59,069 nucleotides of DNA from Pseudonocardia lacus (GCF_018531445.1 NZ_JAHDTH010000024.1:1-59069), one strand, 5' to 3'; positions 41,475 through 50,399 are shown, numbered from the stretch's first letter. Notes: a model not told the origin generated them from the sequence alone. Program-made: numbers and translations.

Positions 41475-42938
41475 TCATCGCCGGACCGCTCGGCCGGGCA
41501 GCGCGTCGAGCACGAGTCGCCCGTCGCGCACGACGGCCGTGCCGTTGACCAGCACGTGCACGATCCCCTCCGAGGGCAGCGTCCCGCGGGCGTAGGTGGC
41601 GCGGTCGGCGAGCCGCTCCGGGTCGAGGACCACGACGTCGGCGTCGCTGCCGGCGCCGATGCGGCCCTTGCCGGCCATCGCGGGCACGGCCGGGCGCAGT
41701 ACGCGCGCGGGCACCGCCGTGCAGCGCGCGATGGCCTCGGGCAGGCCGAGCCCGGCGTCGGTGAGCATCCGCAGCGCCCTGCTGAACGTGCCGGCGCCGC
41801 GCGGGTGCCCGACCGCCCCGGGCGGCAGCGGCCAGGCCAGCGGGTCGGGGGCCGGGCCGGTCCAGGTCAGCGGCATGGCGTCGCTGGCGACGCTGGCGCC
41901 CTCGAACAGCAGCGCGCGGCGCAGGAACGCCACGTCGGCCGGCTCGTCCTCGTCGAGGAAGTGCACGAGCACCAGGCCGCCCGGGTCGTCGGCGCGCAGC
42001 CGGTCGAGCTCGCGGGCGTCGGCGATCCGCTCGCCGGTGCGGACGTAGGTGAGCGAGTCGGGGCGCAGGCCCTGGGCGGCGAGGCGGTCCGGGGCCAGGA
42101 AGGCCGCGCCGATCGCGGTCGACCCGGCGCCGTAGGGATAGGCCTCGGTGGTCACCGTCGAGCCCTGGGCACGCACCCGCTCCACGAGGCCCAGCACCCG
42201 GTCGACGTGGCGGGTGGACGTGCTGTTGACGTGGCAGTAGTGCATGGCCGCGCCGGTCTCGCCGGCCGCGCGCACGATCTCCTCGGCCCCGTCGACCGGC
42301 AGCGTCGGGTCGACCTCCACCAGCGGACGGGCGTGGGTGAAGGTGGGTGTGGCGGCCTCGGCGGCCAGCGCGGCCACGGCCAGGTACTCGCCGGGGTCGG
42401 TGCCGGGCGCGTAGCCGGCCAGCACGCCGATCCCCAGCGCCCCGGCCTCCAGGTCGGCGCGCAGCCGGGCGAGCACGGCGGCGCGCTGGGCCGGCGAGGC
42501 CGGCGCCTGCCAGCGGGGGTCGCCCAGGTTGCGCAGCACGCTGGCCGTTCCCCCGCCGACCGGCACCCCGGCCAGCTCGACCATCCGGGCCAGCGCCCAG
42601 GACGTGGCGTAGCCGTAGTTGATCGGCCGGCCCTGCGCGGCGGCCGCGGCGTACGCGGCGGCCACCGGCAGCGTGCCGGCCTCCAGTTCGAGGGCGGTGG
42701 TGACGCCGTCGAGGGCCTGCAGCCGCTGCTCGGGGATCGCCTGGCCGTGGCTGTGCAGGTCGACGAACCCGGGGCAGACCACCAGCCCGGAGACGTCGAT
42801 CCGCTCGGCGCCGGCCAGCGGGCCGGTGGCGATGTCGACGACCACGTCGCCGTCGATCGCCACGTCGGCGACCGCGTCCAGGCCACTGTCCGGGTCGATG
42901 ACCCGGCCACCGGCCAGGACCAGGGGGTACTCCGCCAC
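41475..42938 (-). CDS. D-aminoacylase-type amidohydrolase
   Basis: 487 residues of the amidohydrolase superfamily. The beta-sandwich start 'LVLAGGRVIDPDSGLDAVAD' leads into the barrel with the metal ligands in 'DLHSHGQ'. 'HYCHVNST' contributes His, and 'EGASVASDAMPLTW' contributes the catalytic Asp. The closing 'GKGRIGAGSDADVVVLDPER' is a family hallmark. Members hydrolyse N-acyl-D-amino acids, dihydropyrimidines or related amides, and the substrate is not determined here. The GTG at 42938 has a GGGAG site 9 nt upstream, and upstream ATGs lack one. Confidence 0.82.
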   Translation of the reverse strand: MAEYPLVLAGGRVIDPDSGLDAVADVAIDGDVVVDIATGPLAGAERIDVSGLVVCPGFVDLHSHGQAIPEQRLQALDGVTTALELEAGTLPVAAAYAAAAAQGRPINYGYATSWALARMVELAGVPVGGGTASVLRNLGDPRWQAPASPAQRAAVLARLRADLEAGALGIGVLAGYAPGTDPGEYLAVAALAAEAATPTFTHARPLVEVDPTLPVDGAEEIVRAAGETGAAMHYCHVNSTSTRHVDRVLGLVERVRAQGSTVTTEAYPYGAGSTAIGAAFLAPDRLAAQGLRPDSLTYVRTGERIADARELDRLRADDPGGLVLVHFLDEDEPADVAFLRRALLFEGASVASDAMPLTWTGPAPDPLAWPLPPGAVGHPRGAGTFSRALRMLTDAGLGLPEAIARCTAVPARVLRPAVPAMAGKGRIGAGSDADVVVLDPERLADRATYARGTLPSEGIVHVLVNGTAVVRDGRLVLDALPGRAVRR

Positions 42939-43051
42939 CGGTGCTCCCGTCGTCCGCACTGCCGTCCCGCCCGCCCGGATCATCATGGCCGGTCGTGGGC
43001 CGCGCAGGCTCGGGTAGGTCGGGCGCGACACCGGCGTCCGCGCGCGGTGGG

Positions 43052-43474
43052 TCAGGCGACGGCGGCGTCGATCGTGACGTCGATGTTGCCGCGGGTCGCG
43101 TTGGAGTACGGGCAGACCTGGTGGGCGGCCTCGACGAGCTCCTGGGCGGTGGCCTGGTCCACGCCCGGGATCTCGGCGTGCAGCGCCACGGTCAGGCCGA
43201 ACCCGCCGGCGTCGTTCGGGCCGATGCCCACCTCGGCCGAGACGGCGGAGTCGGTGAGCTCGAGCTTGCGCCGGCGGGCCACGACCTTGAGCGCGGAGTG
43301 GAAGCAGGCCGCGTAGCCGGCGGCGAAGAGCTGCTCGGGGTTGCTGGCCCCGCCCGCGCCACCCATCTCCTTCGGGGTGGTCAGGTCGAGGTCGATCAGG
43401 CCGTCGGACGAGCGGACGTGCCCGTTGCGGGCGTCGCCGGTGGACATGGCGGCGGCGGTGTAGAGGACCTTCAT
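43052..43474 (-). CDS. ohr: Organic hydroperoxide resistance protein (Ohr)
   Basis: 140 residues of the Ohr/OsmC family, the normal length for Ohr. The peroxidatic Cys is in 'GYAACFHSALKVVAR' and the resolving Cys in 'VCPYSNATRGNIDV', both intact. 'NPEQLFAAGYAACF' is the family signature. It reduces organic peroxides using lipoyl thiols in the cytoplasm. It is divergent from a TetR regulator with paired operators between them. Most characterised ohr genes answer to MarR-type OhrR, so TetR control would be unusual. Confidence 0.93.
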   Translation of the reverse strand: MKVLYTAAAMSTGDARNGHVRSSDGLIDLDLTTPKEMGGAGGASNPEQLFAAGYAACFHSALKVVARRRKLELTDSAVSAEVGIGPNDAGGFGLTVALHAEIPGVDQATAQELVEAAHQVCPYSNATRGNIDVTIDAAVA

Positions 43475-43489
43475 GATGACTCCATAGGT

Positions 43490-43558
43490 AGAACGTTCGG
43501 TCTCTTTCTGCCACCGAGCCTGGCACGACACGCCCGAATCCGCAAGACCGAACGTTCT
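43490..43558. promoter_or_regulatory. Twin operator sites between ohr and tetR
   Basis: A 14-bp sequence at 43490-43503 recurs perfectly inverted at 43545-43558, and each copy contains the 8-bp palindrome GAACGTTC. One copy sits 15 bp before the ohr start codon. The other overlaps the expected -35 region of tetR. This is the layout for co-ordinate repression of both genes by the TetR protein. Confidence 0.8.
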
Positions 43559-43564
43559 CCCTGT

Positions 43565-43570
43565 TACGCT
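43565..43570 (+). promoter_or_regulatory. -10 box of a probably leaderless tetR
   Basis: TACGCT ends 6 bases before the ATG at 43577, so transcription would start at the initiation codon. There is no ribosome site upstream. Confidence 0.5.
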
Positions 43571-43576
43571 GGTCCC

Positions 43577-44140
43577 ATGTCCACCACCACCGGGCGCCGG
43601 GTGTCCGAGGCCCGCGAACGCCTGCTGCGCACCGCGTCGGCGCTGTTCTACGCCGAAGGCATCCGCGCCGTCGGCGTCGACCGGGTGGTCGAGGAGGCCG
43701 GGGTCACCCGGGCCACCTTCTACCGGCACTTCCCCGGCAAGGACGACCTCGTGGTCGCCTACCTCGGCGTCGTGCACGACGCCGTGCGCGACGCGGCGGG
43801 CGAGGAGGCCGGCGCGGCCCGGCTGCGGCGCACGGTGGGCGCCATGACCGAGACCCTCTGCTCCCCCGGCTTCCGCGGCTGCTCGTTCATCAACGCCGCC
43901 GCCGAGTTCGCCGACCCCGACAGCCCCGTGCACCGCGCGGTCGCCGCGCACCGCGGATGGCTCAGCGCCCTGTTCGCCACCGACCTGGCCGCCGCCGGGC
44001 ACCCCGACCCCGACGGCGCCGCGGCGCACCTGATGATGCTGCGCGACGGCGCGATGGTCGCCGGCTACCTCGCCGACCCCGAGGTCGCCCGGGCCACCCT
44101 GCTGCGCGGGCTCGACGCGATCCTGGACGAGGCCGGCTGA
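43577..44140 (+). CDS. TetR/AcrR family regulator of ohr
   Basis: 187 residues. The N-terminal HTH spans about 10-56 ('ASALFYAEGIRAVGVDRVVE', 'EAGVTRATFYRHFPGKDDLV'). The C-terminal ligand domain contains two Cys in 'LCSPGFRGCSFINAAAEF', which could act as a peroxide-sensing thiol pair. It is divergent from ohr with twin operators and probably represses both. The following nitronate monooxygenase gene starts 18 bp downstream and may be co-transcribed. Confidence 0.9.
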   Translation: MSTTTGRRVSEARERLLRTASALFYAEGIRAVGVDRVVEEAGVTRATFYRHFPGKDDLVVAYLGVVHDAVRDAAGEEAGAARLRRTVGAMTETLCSPGFRGCSFINAAAEFADPDSPVHRAVAAHRGWLSALFATDLAAAGHPDPDGAAAHLMMLRDGAMVAGYLADPEVARATLLRGLDAILDEAG

Positions 44141-44158
44141 CCGCTCCATGATCGGGGG

Positions 44159-45211
44159 GTGACCAGCCCGCGCGAGCGCGCCGCCGAGTTCTGCCGCCGC
44201 TACGGACTGCGCGCACCCGTCCTGGAGGCCCCGATGGCCGGCGCGTGCCCGCCGGCCCTCGCCGTGGCCGTCGCCGAGGCGGGCGGCATGGGCGCCAACG
44301 GGGTCGTGCTCGACCCGCCGCGGCGCATCGCGGAATGGGTCGCGGCCTACCGGGCCGGCACGGACGGCCCGCTGCAGCTCAACATCTGGATCCCCGACCC
44401 GCCCGTCGACGAGCCGGAGCGCGTCGCGGCGGCCGAGGAGTTCCTGTCCCGCTTCGGCCGTCCCGGGCCGCCCGCGCCGCCCGGACCCGTGTTCGCCGAG
44501 CAGTGCGCGGCGATGCTGGAGGCGCGCCCGACGGTCGTGTCCTCGATCATGGGCCTGTTCGGGCCCGACTACGTCCGCGCGCTGCACGAGCGCGGCATCG
44601 CCTGGTTCGCCTGCGCCACCACCCTCGACGACGCGCTCGCCGCCCAGGAGGCCGGCGCGGACGCGGTCGTCGCCCAGGGCATGGAGGCCGGAGGGCACCG
44701 GGGCACCTTCGACCCGGCCGCCGCCGAGGCCACCACCGTGGGGCTGTTCGCGCTGCTGCCCCGCTTCGCCGACGCGCTGCGGGTGCCGGTGGTCGCGGCG
44801 GGCGGGATCGCCGACGGGCGCGGGGTCGCGGCGGCGCTGGCGCTGGGCGCGAGCGCGGTGCAGGTCGGCACCGCCCTGCTGCGCACCCCGGAGGCGGCCG
44901 TGGCGCCGGCCTGGGCGGCGGCGCTGGACGGCCTGGCGCCCGAGGACACCGTGGCCACCCGCGCCTACTCGGGACGGCTGGGCCGCGCCGCGCCGACGCC
45001 GTACGTGCGGGCGTGGGCGGCACCCGACGCGCCACCCACCGCCCCCTACCCCGACCAGCGCCGCCTCGTCGGGCGGTGGCGGGCCGGGGAGCCCGCCGGG
45101 CTCGACCCGGTCAACTTCTGGTCCGGGCAGAGCGCCGCGCTGGCCACCTCGGAGGCCGCGGGCGAGATCGTGGCGCGGATGTGGCGGGAGGCGCAGGCGC
45201 TGCTGGCCTGA
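44159..45211 (+). CDS. Nitronate monooxygenase
   Basis: A 350-residue FMN-dependent TIM-barrel enzyme of the NMO/2-nitropropane dioxygenase family. '[20 protein letters not shown]', '[10 protein letters not shown]', '[19 protein letters not shown]' (catalytic His and FMN phosphate region), '[20 protein letters not shown]' and '[13 protein letters not shown]' follow the family order. It oxidises alkyl nitronates such as propionate 3-nitronate to carbonyl compounds and nitrite. GTG start, 18 bp after tetR. It could be part of the same stress-response transcript. Confidence 0.88.
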   Translation: MTSPRERAAEFCRRYGLRAPVLEAPMAGACPPALAVAVAEAGGMGANGVVLDPPRRIAEWVAAYRAGTDGPLQLNIWIPDPPVDEPERVAAAEEFLSRFGRPGPPAPPGPVFAEQCAAMLEARPTVVSSIMGLFGPDYVRALHERGIAWFACATTLDDALAAQEAGADAVVAQGMEAGGHRGTFDPAAAEATTVGLFALLPRFADALRVPVVAAGGIADGRGVAAALALGASAVQVGTALLRTPEAAVAPAWAAALDGLAPEDTVATRAYSGRLGRAAPTPYVRAWAAPDAPPTAPYPDQRRLVGRWRAGEPAGLDPVNFWSGQSAALATSEAAGEIVARMWREAQALLA

Positions 45212-45228
45212 GCCGCTGGCCTCAGCCG

Positions 45229-45288
45229 TCAGTAGCGCAGGTCGGCGACGACCCCGAAGTGATCCGACCCGAACAGGCCTCCGGGCAC
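45229..45288 (-). pseudogene. C-terminal remnant of an EEP-family nuclease gene
   Basis: On the minus strand, 19 codons before a TGA read 'GLFGSDHFGVVADLRY' at the end. This is the closing SDHxGV motif (catalytic Asp-His) of endonuclease/exonuclease/phosphatase family proteins, complete with natural C-terminus. A TGA immediately upstream in the same frame (45289-45291), and the LuxR gene beyond, show that the remainder is gone. It is too short to be functional. Confidence 0.65.
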
Positions 45289-45367
45289 TCACCCGGGTCG
45301 CCGTGCCCAGGTGTGCGCGCTCACATCCGCGCACCCGTACGGGCGACCCGCCCGTCACGGACCGTGC

Positions 45368-45373
45368 TAGCCT
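45368..45373 (+). promoter_or_regulatory. Extended -10 box of a probably leaderless LuxR gene
   Basis: TGC-TAGCCT ends 6 bases before the GTG at 45380, which has no ribosome site. Transcription would begin at the start codon. Confidence 0.45.
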
Positions 45374-45379
45374 CCCCGC

Positions 45380-48295
45380 GTGCTGGTGGGCCGCGGCGGG
45401 GAGTGCGGCCGGCTCGACGACGTCCTGGCTGCCGCGGCAGCGGGCAACCCACGCGTCGTGGCGCTGCGCGGAGATCCCGGGATCGGTAAGACCTGCCTGC
45501 TGGAGTACGTCGCCGAGCGGGCCGGTGGCTTCCGCGTGGTCCGGGCGGCCGGGCACGAGGCCGAGCGGGAGATCCCGTTCGCGGCGCTGTCGATGGTGGT
45601 CGGCCCGCTGCTGGCCACGGTCCCGCAGCTGGCCGATGCGCAGGTCTCCGCGCTGGAGGGCGCGCTGAACCTGGGCCCGGCGGTGCACGGCGACCGGCTC
45701 GCCGTGGGCCCGGCCACGCTGGCCGCGCTGGCCGCGGCCGCCGACCACGGCCCCGTGCTGCTGGCCGTCGACGACGTGCACCTGTTCGACATGCCCTCCT
45801 TGGAGACGCTGTTCTTCGCGCTGCGCAGGCTGCACGCCGAGCGCGTCGCGGTCGTGATGACCGCGCGGTCGGAGGCCGACGTCCTGCCCGTCGTCGAGCA
45901 GTGGCTGGAGCCGATCGAGCAGATCCGCGTCGAGGGCCTGGACCTGGCCTCGGCCCGCGAGCTGACCGCCGAGCGCGGCACGCTGTCGGTCGCGGCGTGG
46001 GAGGCCGCCACCGGCAACCCGCTGGCCCTGCTGGAGATGACCGCCGCCAACAGCGCCGACGTCCTGGACGAGCCGCTGCAGCTCTCGGCGCGGCTGCTGC
46101 GCGCCTACGGCCGCCGGCTGGTCGGGCTGCCCGCGCGCACCCGCGACGCGCTGCTGCTGCTCGCGGTGGCCGGGCGGGCCGGCGACATGCTCGACGCGGC
46201 GCTGGCCCAGCGCGGCCTGGACCGCACCGACCTGGAGCCCGCCGAGGACACCGGCCTGGTGCTGCAGGAGTCGGGCACCACGGCGTTCACCCACCCGCTG
46301 GTGTGCAGCGCGGTCTACCACTCGGTGTCGCCGGCCACCAAGCGCTCCGCGCACCGCACCCTGGTCGAGGTGTACTCCGGGCGCTCCGCCCCCGGTGCCG
46401 CCGAGCGCCGGGCGTTCCACCTGGCCGCGGCCACCGCCGGCCCGGACGAGTCGGTCGCCGCCCAGCTCGCCGAATCCGCCCGCACCGCCGCCGCGCGCCA
46501 CAGCCACACCACCGCGGCGGTGCTGTTCGAGAAGGCCGCCCGGCTCAGCCCGCCCGGCTCCGACCGCGCCGGGCGCATCCTGGAGGCCGCGTTCGCCGGG
46601 CAGGCCGCCGGCACCCTCGACGTCGTCGCCCCCCTGCTGGAGGCGGCCATCGCCGAGACCGAGGACGAGGACCTGCTCACCGCGGCCCAGCACCTGCAGT
46701 GCCGCATCCAGATGTGGAGCGGGCAGCCCGCCCGGGCCCGCGACCAACTGCTCGACCTCGCCGAGCGCACCGGGGCCAGGGCGCCGGAGTGGGCGGCGAT
46801 GATGCTCAGCCAGGCCGCCGTGGTCAGCATCGTGCTCGGCGACCAGCGCGCCGCGGGCGACATGGCCGCCCGCGCCGCGCACCTGGTGCGGCACCTGCCC
46901 GACGAGCAGGCGCTGCAGGTGCTGGTCGTGCGCGCGGTGACCATCGCGATGAACGACGACCCGGCCCCGGCGCGGGCGCTGCTGGAGCGCTGCGCACCGC
47001 ACCTGCGCACGTCCGACCCGCTCTCGATCGACCAGCTCCCGGTCCTGGCCTCCAGCGCCTACGCCAGCATCGAGCAGGGCGCGCAGGCGCGGGCGCTGCT
47101 GGAGGGCGCGGTGCGCGCCACCCGCAACGCCCAGGCCGTCGGGCTGCTGCCGTTCCAGCTGTCCTGGCTGGCCTGGCAGTGCTGGCGCGACGGCGAGTGG
47201 GTCAGCGCGCTGGCCCACGCCCAGGCCGCGGTCGCGCTCGCCGAGGAGACCGGCTGGGCCACCGAGCTGCCCAACGGCCTCATCGTGCAGGCCACCGTCG
47301 AGGCCGCGCTCGGCGACGCCGACGCCGCCAGGGCGCACGCCGAGCAGGCCGCCCGCCTGGGCACCGGCCAGTCCGACTCGGGGATCTTCGCCGCGCACGC
47401 CGCGCGGGTGCTGGGGCTGCTGGAGCTCGGGGCGGGCAACCCCGAGCAGGCCGCCGAGCACCTCGAGGTCGCCGGCGGGTTCGCGCTGGCCCACCGGATC
47501 GGCGAACGGGTGCTGTTCAGCTGGGCCGGCGACCTGACCGAGGCGCTGGCCCGCTGCGGGCGCGTCGAGCAGGCCCGGACCGCGGCGCTCGCGGCGGCGC
47601 GCGAGGCCGAGCGCACCGGGGCGCCGAACGCGATGGCCGTCGACGCCCGCTGCCGGGCCCTGCTGGCCTCCTCCGACGAGGAGGGCGCGCTGGCCTTCGA
47701 GGAGGCGCTGCGCTGGCACACCTCGGCGGGGCGGCCGTTCGAGCAGGCCCGCACCCAGCTCTGCTACGGCGAGTTCCTGCGCCGCCAGCAGCGCCGGGTG
47801 GACGCCCGCCCGCACCTGGCCGCCGCGCTGGCCACCTTCACCCGGCTGGGCGCCGCACCGTGGGCCCGCCGCGCCGAGGCCGAGCTGCAGGCCACCGGGA
47901 TGACCTCGCGCAAGGCCGCGCCCAGCGCCACCGAGCGCCTCACCCCGCAGGAGCTGCAGGTGGCCACCGTCGTCGCGGACGGGGCCACCAACTCCGAGGC
48001 CGCGACCCGGCTGTTCCTGTCGGCGAAGACGATCGAGTACCACCTGTCCAACATCTACCGCAAGCTCGGCATCCGCTCCCGGGTCGAGCTGGCCCGGCGG
48101 ATGATGGCGGGCCACGAGCCGGAGCCCGCTCCGGCGCAGCGCTCCCCCGCGGCGCCGCGCCCGTCGACGGCGCCGCGGCAGCGGTCGACGACATCGGCGC
48201 GAGCCACCCCGCCGCCCGCCCGGCGACCCGCGGCGGCGCCGGACGCGGCGCTCAGCCCCGGTCCCGCCGCGGCCAGACCCCCCGCCATGGCCTGA
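45380..48295 (+). CDS. LAL-type LuxR transcriptional regulator with AAA ATPase
   Basis: At 971 residues it is a large ATP-binding LuxR (LAL) regulator. Walker A 'GDPGIGKT' is at residues 31-38 and Walker B 'LLAVDDVHLFD' around 127-137. A long alpha-helical, TPR/MalT-like middle region spans about 250-840, and a LuxR HTH follows at about 850-910 ('TPQELQVATVVADGATNSEA', 'LFLSAKTIEYHLSNIYRKLG'). A Pro/Ala-rich tail ends the protein and overlaps the convergent gene. LAL proteins switch on pathway genes after binding a ligand, and no target is evident. The start GTG directly follows a -10 box. Confidence 0.9.
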   Translation: MLVGRGGECGRLDDVLAAAAAGNPRVVALRGDPGIGKTCLLEYVAERAGGFRVVRAAGHEAEREIPFAALSMVVGPLLATVPQLADAQVSALEGALNLGPAVHGDRLAVGPATLAALAAAADHGPVLLAVDDVHLFDMPSLETLFFALRRLHAERVAVVMTARSEADVLPVVEQWLEPIEQIRVEGLDLASARELTAERGTLSVAAWEAATGNPLALLEMTAANSADVLDEPLQLSARLLRAYGRRLVGLPARTRDALLLLAVAGRAGDMLDAALAQRGLDRTDLEPAEDTGLVLQESGTTAFTHPLVCSAVYHSVSPATKRSAHRTLVEVYSGRSAPGAAERRAFHLAAATAGPDESVAAQLAESARTAAARHSHTTAAVLFEKAARLSPPGSDRAGRILEAAFAGQAAGTLDVVAPLLEAAIAETEDEDLLTAAQHLQCRIQMWSGQPARARDQLLDLAERTGARAPEWAAMMLSQAAVVSIVLGDQRAAGDMAARAAHLVRHLPDEQALQVLVVRAVTIAMNDDPAPARALLERCAPHLRTSDPLSIDQLPVLASSAYASIEQGAQARALLEGAVRATRNAQAVGLLPFQLSWLAWQCWRDGEWVSALAHAQAAVALAEETGWATELPNGLIVQATVEAALGDADAARAHAEQAARLGTGQSDSGIFAAHAARVLGLLELGAGNPEQAAEHLEVAGGFALAHRIGERVLFSWAGDLTEALARCGRVEQARTAALAAAREAERTGAPNAMAVDARCRALLASSDEEGALAFEEALRWHTSAGRPFEQARTQLCYGEFLRRQQRRVDARPHLAAALATFTRLGAAPWARRAEAELQATGMTSRKAAPSATERLTPQELQVATVVADGATNSEAATRLFLSAKTIEYHLSNIYRKLGIRSRVELARRMMAGHEPEPAPAQRSPAAPRPSTAPRQRSTTSARATPPPARRPAAAPDAALSPGPAAARPPAMA

Positions 48296-49022
48296 CCGGC
48301 TTCTCCCCCGCCCCGTCGGCGCCCACCACCGCCGGCTCCCCGACCGGCGCGGCCGGTGGCTCCACGTCCGCCAGCACCACCGGCTCGACGGGCCCCGCCA
48401 CCGCCCGGCGGGGTCCGGCCTTCCCGCGCGTCGGCGTCGGGGCCCGGAACGAGATGGCCAGCTGGGCCGGCGTCACCTTCACGACGTCCTGGTCGAAGAC
48501 CGCGCCGACCGCCAGCAGGCACCGGGCGACCAGGCCCGAGCACGTGTAGGTGCCGTCCATGAAGAAGGTGATCCGCCAACCCAGGAACGCCCACAGCGCG
48601 ATGCTCACGGTGGACAGTGCGCTGTAGCGGGCCTTGCGCGCGAGGATGTCGACCGCCACGTCGACGATCTGCTGGCGGTCCTCGGCGGAGGCGTCGATGT
48701 GCACGATCGTGTACTGCTCGTCGACGTAGGCGGCCAGCGTCGAGTGGCGCACGCCGGAGCCGACGGCCTCGACGAGGTCGCCCTCCGCGGAGATGATCAG
48801 CGCCGCGTGCGTGTACTCCCGGTAGCTGCGGTGGTCGCGGCCGAGGCGGCGGGCCTGGCCGAACCGGATCAGCGAGTGCCGGAAGCCGTGCGCGCGGCTG
48901 AGCAGGAAGTCACCCGGTCGGACCGCGGCGGCCGTCCGACCGCCGGGGACCCGCTCGGTCGTGACGTGGTCGAGGGACAGGGCCGGCGGGACGTCGCGGC
49001 GGTGTGGGATCTTCGCGGCCAT
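48252..49022 (-). CDS. YiiX/NlpC-P60-like permuted papain-fold protein
   Basis: 256 residues. 'AAVRPGDFLLSRAHGFRHSL', 'YTHAALIISAEGDLVEAVGSG' (catalytic His) and 'MDGTYTCSGLVARCLLAVGA' (catalytic Cys) in this His-before-Cys order mark the circularly permuted papain group (YiiX/YaeF/LRAT-like). Members cleave peptides or transfer acyl groups, and the substrate is unknown. One hydrophobic stretch ('STVSIALWAFLGWRITFFMD') may touch the membrane. The ATG at 49022 has AGGAG upstream. Its 3' end overlaps the LAL gene by 44 bp tail-to-tail. Confidence 0.72.
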   Translation of the reverse strand: MAAKIPHRRDVPPALSLDHVTTERVPGGRTAAAVRPGDFLLSRAHGFRHSLIRFGQARRLGRDHRSYREYTHAALIISAEGDLVEAVGSGVRHSTLAAYVDEQYTIVHIDASAEDRQQIVDVAVDILARKARYSALSTVSIALWAFLGWRITFFMDGTYTCSGLVARCLLAVGAVFDQDVVKVTPAQLAISFRAPTPTRGKAGPRRAVAGPVEPVVLADVEPPAAPVGEPAVVGADGAGEKPVRPWRGVWPRRDRG

Positions 49023-49206
49023 CGATGTGCTCCTGCGGGACGGGCCCGGCCGCGGGCGCGGGCACGGGGAGCGCGCGCCGGGCGACGGGGACGGGGTGGT
49101 GCTCGCGACGGCGTCGCGCACCGGGGCGCGGGGGTCGTCGTCCCCCGAACCATAGAACGCCGTGGCGGACGGCGGATCCACCCAGCGCCCTGCGGGGGTG
49201 TGCGGT

Positions 49207-49698
49207 TCACGCCGGGCGGTCACCGGCCAACCCCCTCGGACGGGCGGTCGGCGCCGCGGCCGGACGGGCGCAGCGGGGTCCGCCGTCGGCGGCGGCGACC
49301 ATCAGCCGCGGCAGCTCGCCCAGGTGCTGGTCGTCGACCGAGAACGTACAGCCGCCGATACCGCCCTGGTCGTAGGCGACCAGCCGGTAGTACAGCAGGC
49401 CGGCGGCGCCCAGACGCCGCCAGGCCTGGTCGGGCACGGTCCACCGGTCGCCGGTGCCGAAGACGCCCTCGACCTCGCCGCCGAAGTAGTAGTTGTCGCC
49501 CGAACGGTCCTCGATGGACTCCATCAGCGCGCGGGAGGTGGCCATCTCGACCATCCACAGCGGCAGGCCCGCGGCGTCCACCCGGAACTGCGGGGGCGCC
49601 GCGCAGGCCGGCCAGCTGGCCGGGCCGACGATCCGGGGTACCACCGCGGCCGCACCGGGCGGCAGCGGGCGGGGAGTCGGGCGGGACACGGCGGGCAC
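49207..49698 (-). CDS. Sigma-factor partner protein, function unknown
   Basis: 163 residues with a Pro-rich start, then 'FRVDAAGLPLWMVEMATSRAL' and 'GDRWTVPDQAWRRLGAAGLL' plus 'YYRLVAYDQGGIGGCTFSVDD'. The fold looks beta-rich, but I recognise no family and no zinc-binding anti-sigma motif. Its GTG overlaps the sigma-factor stop by one base (TAGTG), so it is co-translated and could modulate that sigma factor or be its effector. Confidence 0.6.
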   Translation of the reverse strand: MPAVSRPTPRPLPPGAAAVVPRIVGPASWPACAAPPQFRVDAAGLPLWMVEMATSRALMESIEDRSGDNYYFGGEVEGVFGTGDRWTVPDQAWRRLGAAGLLYYRLVAYDQGGIGGCTFSVDDQHLGELPRLMVAAADGGPRCARPAAAPTARPRGLAGDRPA

Positions 49699-50399
49699 TA
49701 GCCGACGGCCAGCGGCAGCGGCCGCCCGGCGGCGGGGACGGGTGCCGGCACCGCGGCGGGGACGGGGCGCAGCGGCACGGGTCGCGGGCGGGGCCCGCGT
49801 CGGTCCGGGACGACGCGCGGGCCCCCTCCTTCGACCCCGGCCGGTCCGAAGCCGGTGCGCTCCAGGGTGGTGCGCAGCGCGCCGAGGACGCGGGCCCGGG
49901 TGGGCCCGATGCTGCCGACCGGCATCTCGGTGAGCCGGGAGACGACCGAGTAGTCGCCGTGCTGCTCGTAGAACAGGGCGTCGACCAGGCGCCGGCGCCG
50001 CCCGCTCAGTGCGTCGACCGCCTCCCGCACGGCCCGGCTCGCCTCGTCGTCGAGGAAGGCCGCCTCCGGACCGGGCGTGGACTCGACGATCTGGTCGGTC
50101 AGGATCTCGTCGGGTACCTCGCGCCGGGTGAGCGCCGGCAGGGCCAGGCACTCGCGCCGCGCCGTGGTGCGCAGCCAGCCGCCCAGGCGCTCGGGCTCGC
50201 GGACCGTGTCCAGCCGCTCGACGGCGCGCAGCCAGGTGTTCTGGACCGCGTCGGCCGTGTCGGCGTCCTGCAGCCGGAACGAGCCGACCACGCTGCGCAC
50301 CAGGCCCCCGAAGCGCGCCATGATCTCGGTCCAGGCGCGCTGGTCGCCGGCGCGCGCCGCGGCGACCAGCTCGGTGGTGGTGCGTTCGGTCCACAGCAT
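49698..50399 (-). CDS. Sigma-70 family (ECF-like) RNA polymerase sigma factor
   Basis: 233 residues. Region 2 is visible at about 15-85 ('AWTEIMARFGGLVRSVVGSF', 'DADTADAVQNTWLRAVERLD', 'ERLGGWLRTTARREC'), and region 4 at about 130-180 ('RRRRLVDALFYEQHGDYSVV', then 'EMPVGSIGPTRARVLGALRT'). A Pro-rich tail follows. Unlike a typical ECF anti-sigma pair, the next gene lacks anti-sigma features. The ATG has no strong ribosome site. Targets are unknown. Confidence 0.88.
   Translation of the reverse strand: MLWTERTTTELVAAARAGDQRAWTEIMARFGGLVRSVVGSFRLQDADTADAVQNTWLRAVERLDTVREPERLGGWLRTTARRECLALPALTRREVPDEILTDQIVESTPGPEAAFLDDEASRAVREAVDALSGRRRRLVDALFYEQHGDYSVVSRLTEMPVGSIGPTRARVLGALRTTLERTGFGPAGVEGGGPRVVPDRRGPRPRPVPLRPVPAAVPAPVPAAGRPLPLAVG

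Noticed and set aside
43052..48115. A single uninterrupted minus-strand frame of nearly 1,700 codons
   Set aside because: Only its last 140 codons (the ohr gene) are real. The rest is antisense to tetR, nitronate monooxygenase and LAL genes and is open only because stop codons are rare at this GC content.
48252..49223. Longer form of the YiiX-like protein starting at 49223
   Set aside because: The extra 67 residues are Arg/Pro/Ser-rich and unlike the family. A good ribosome site and conserved start are at 49022.
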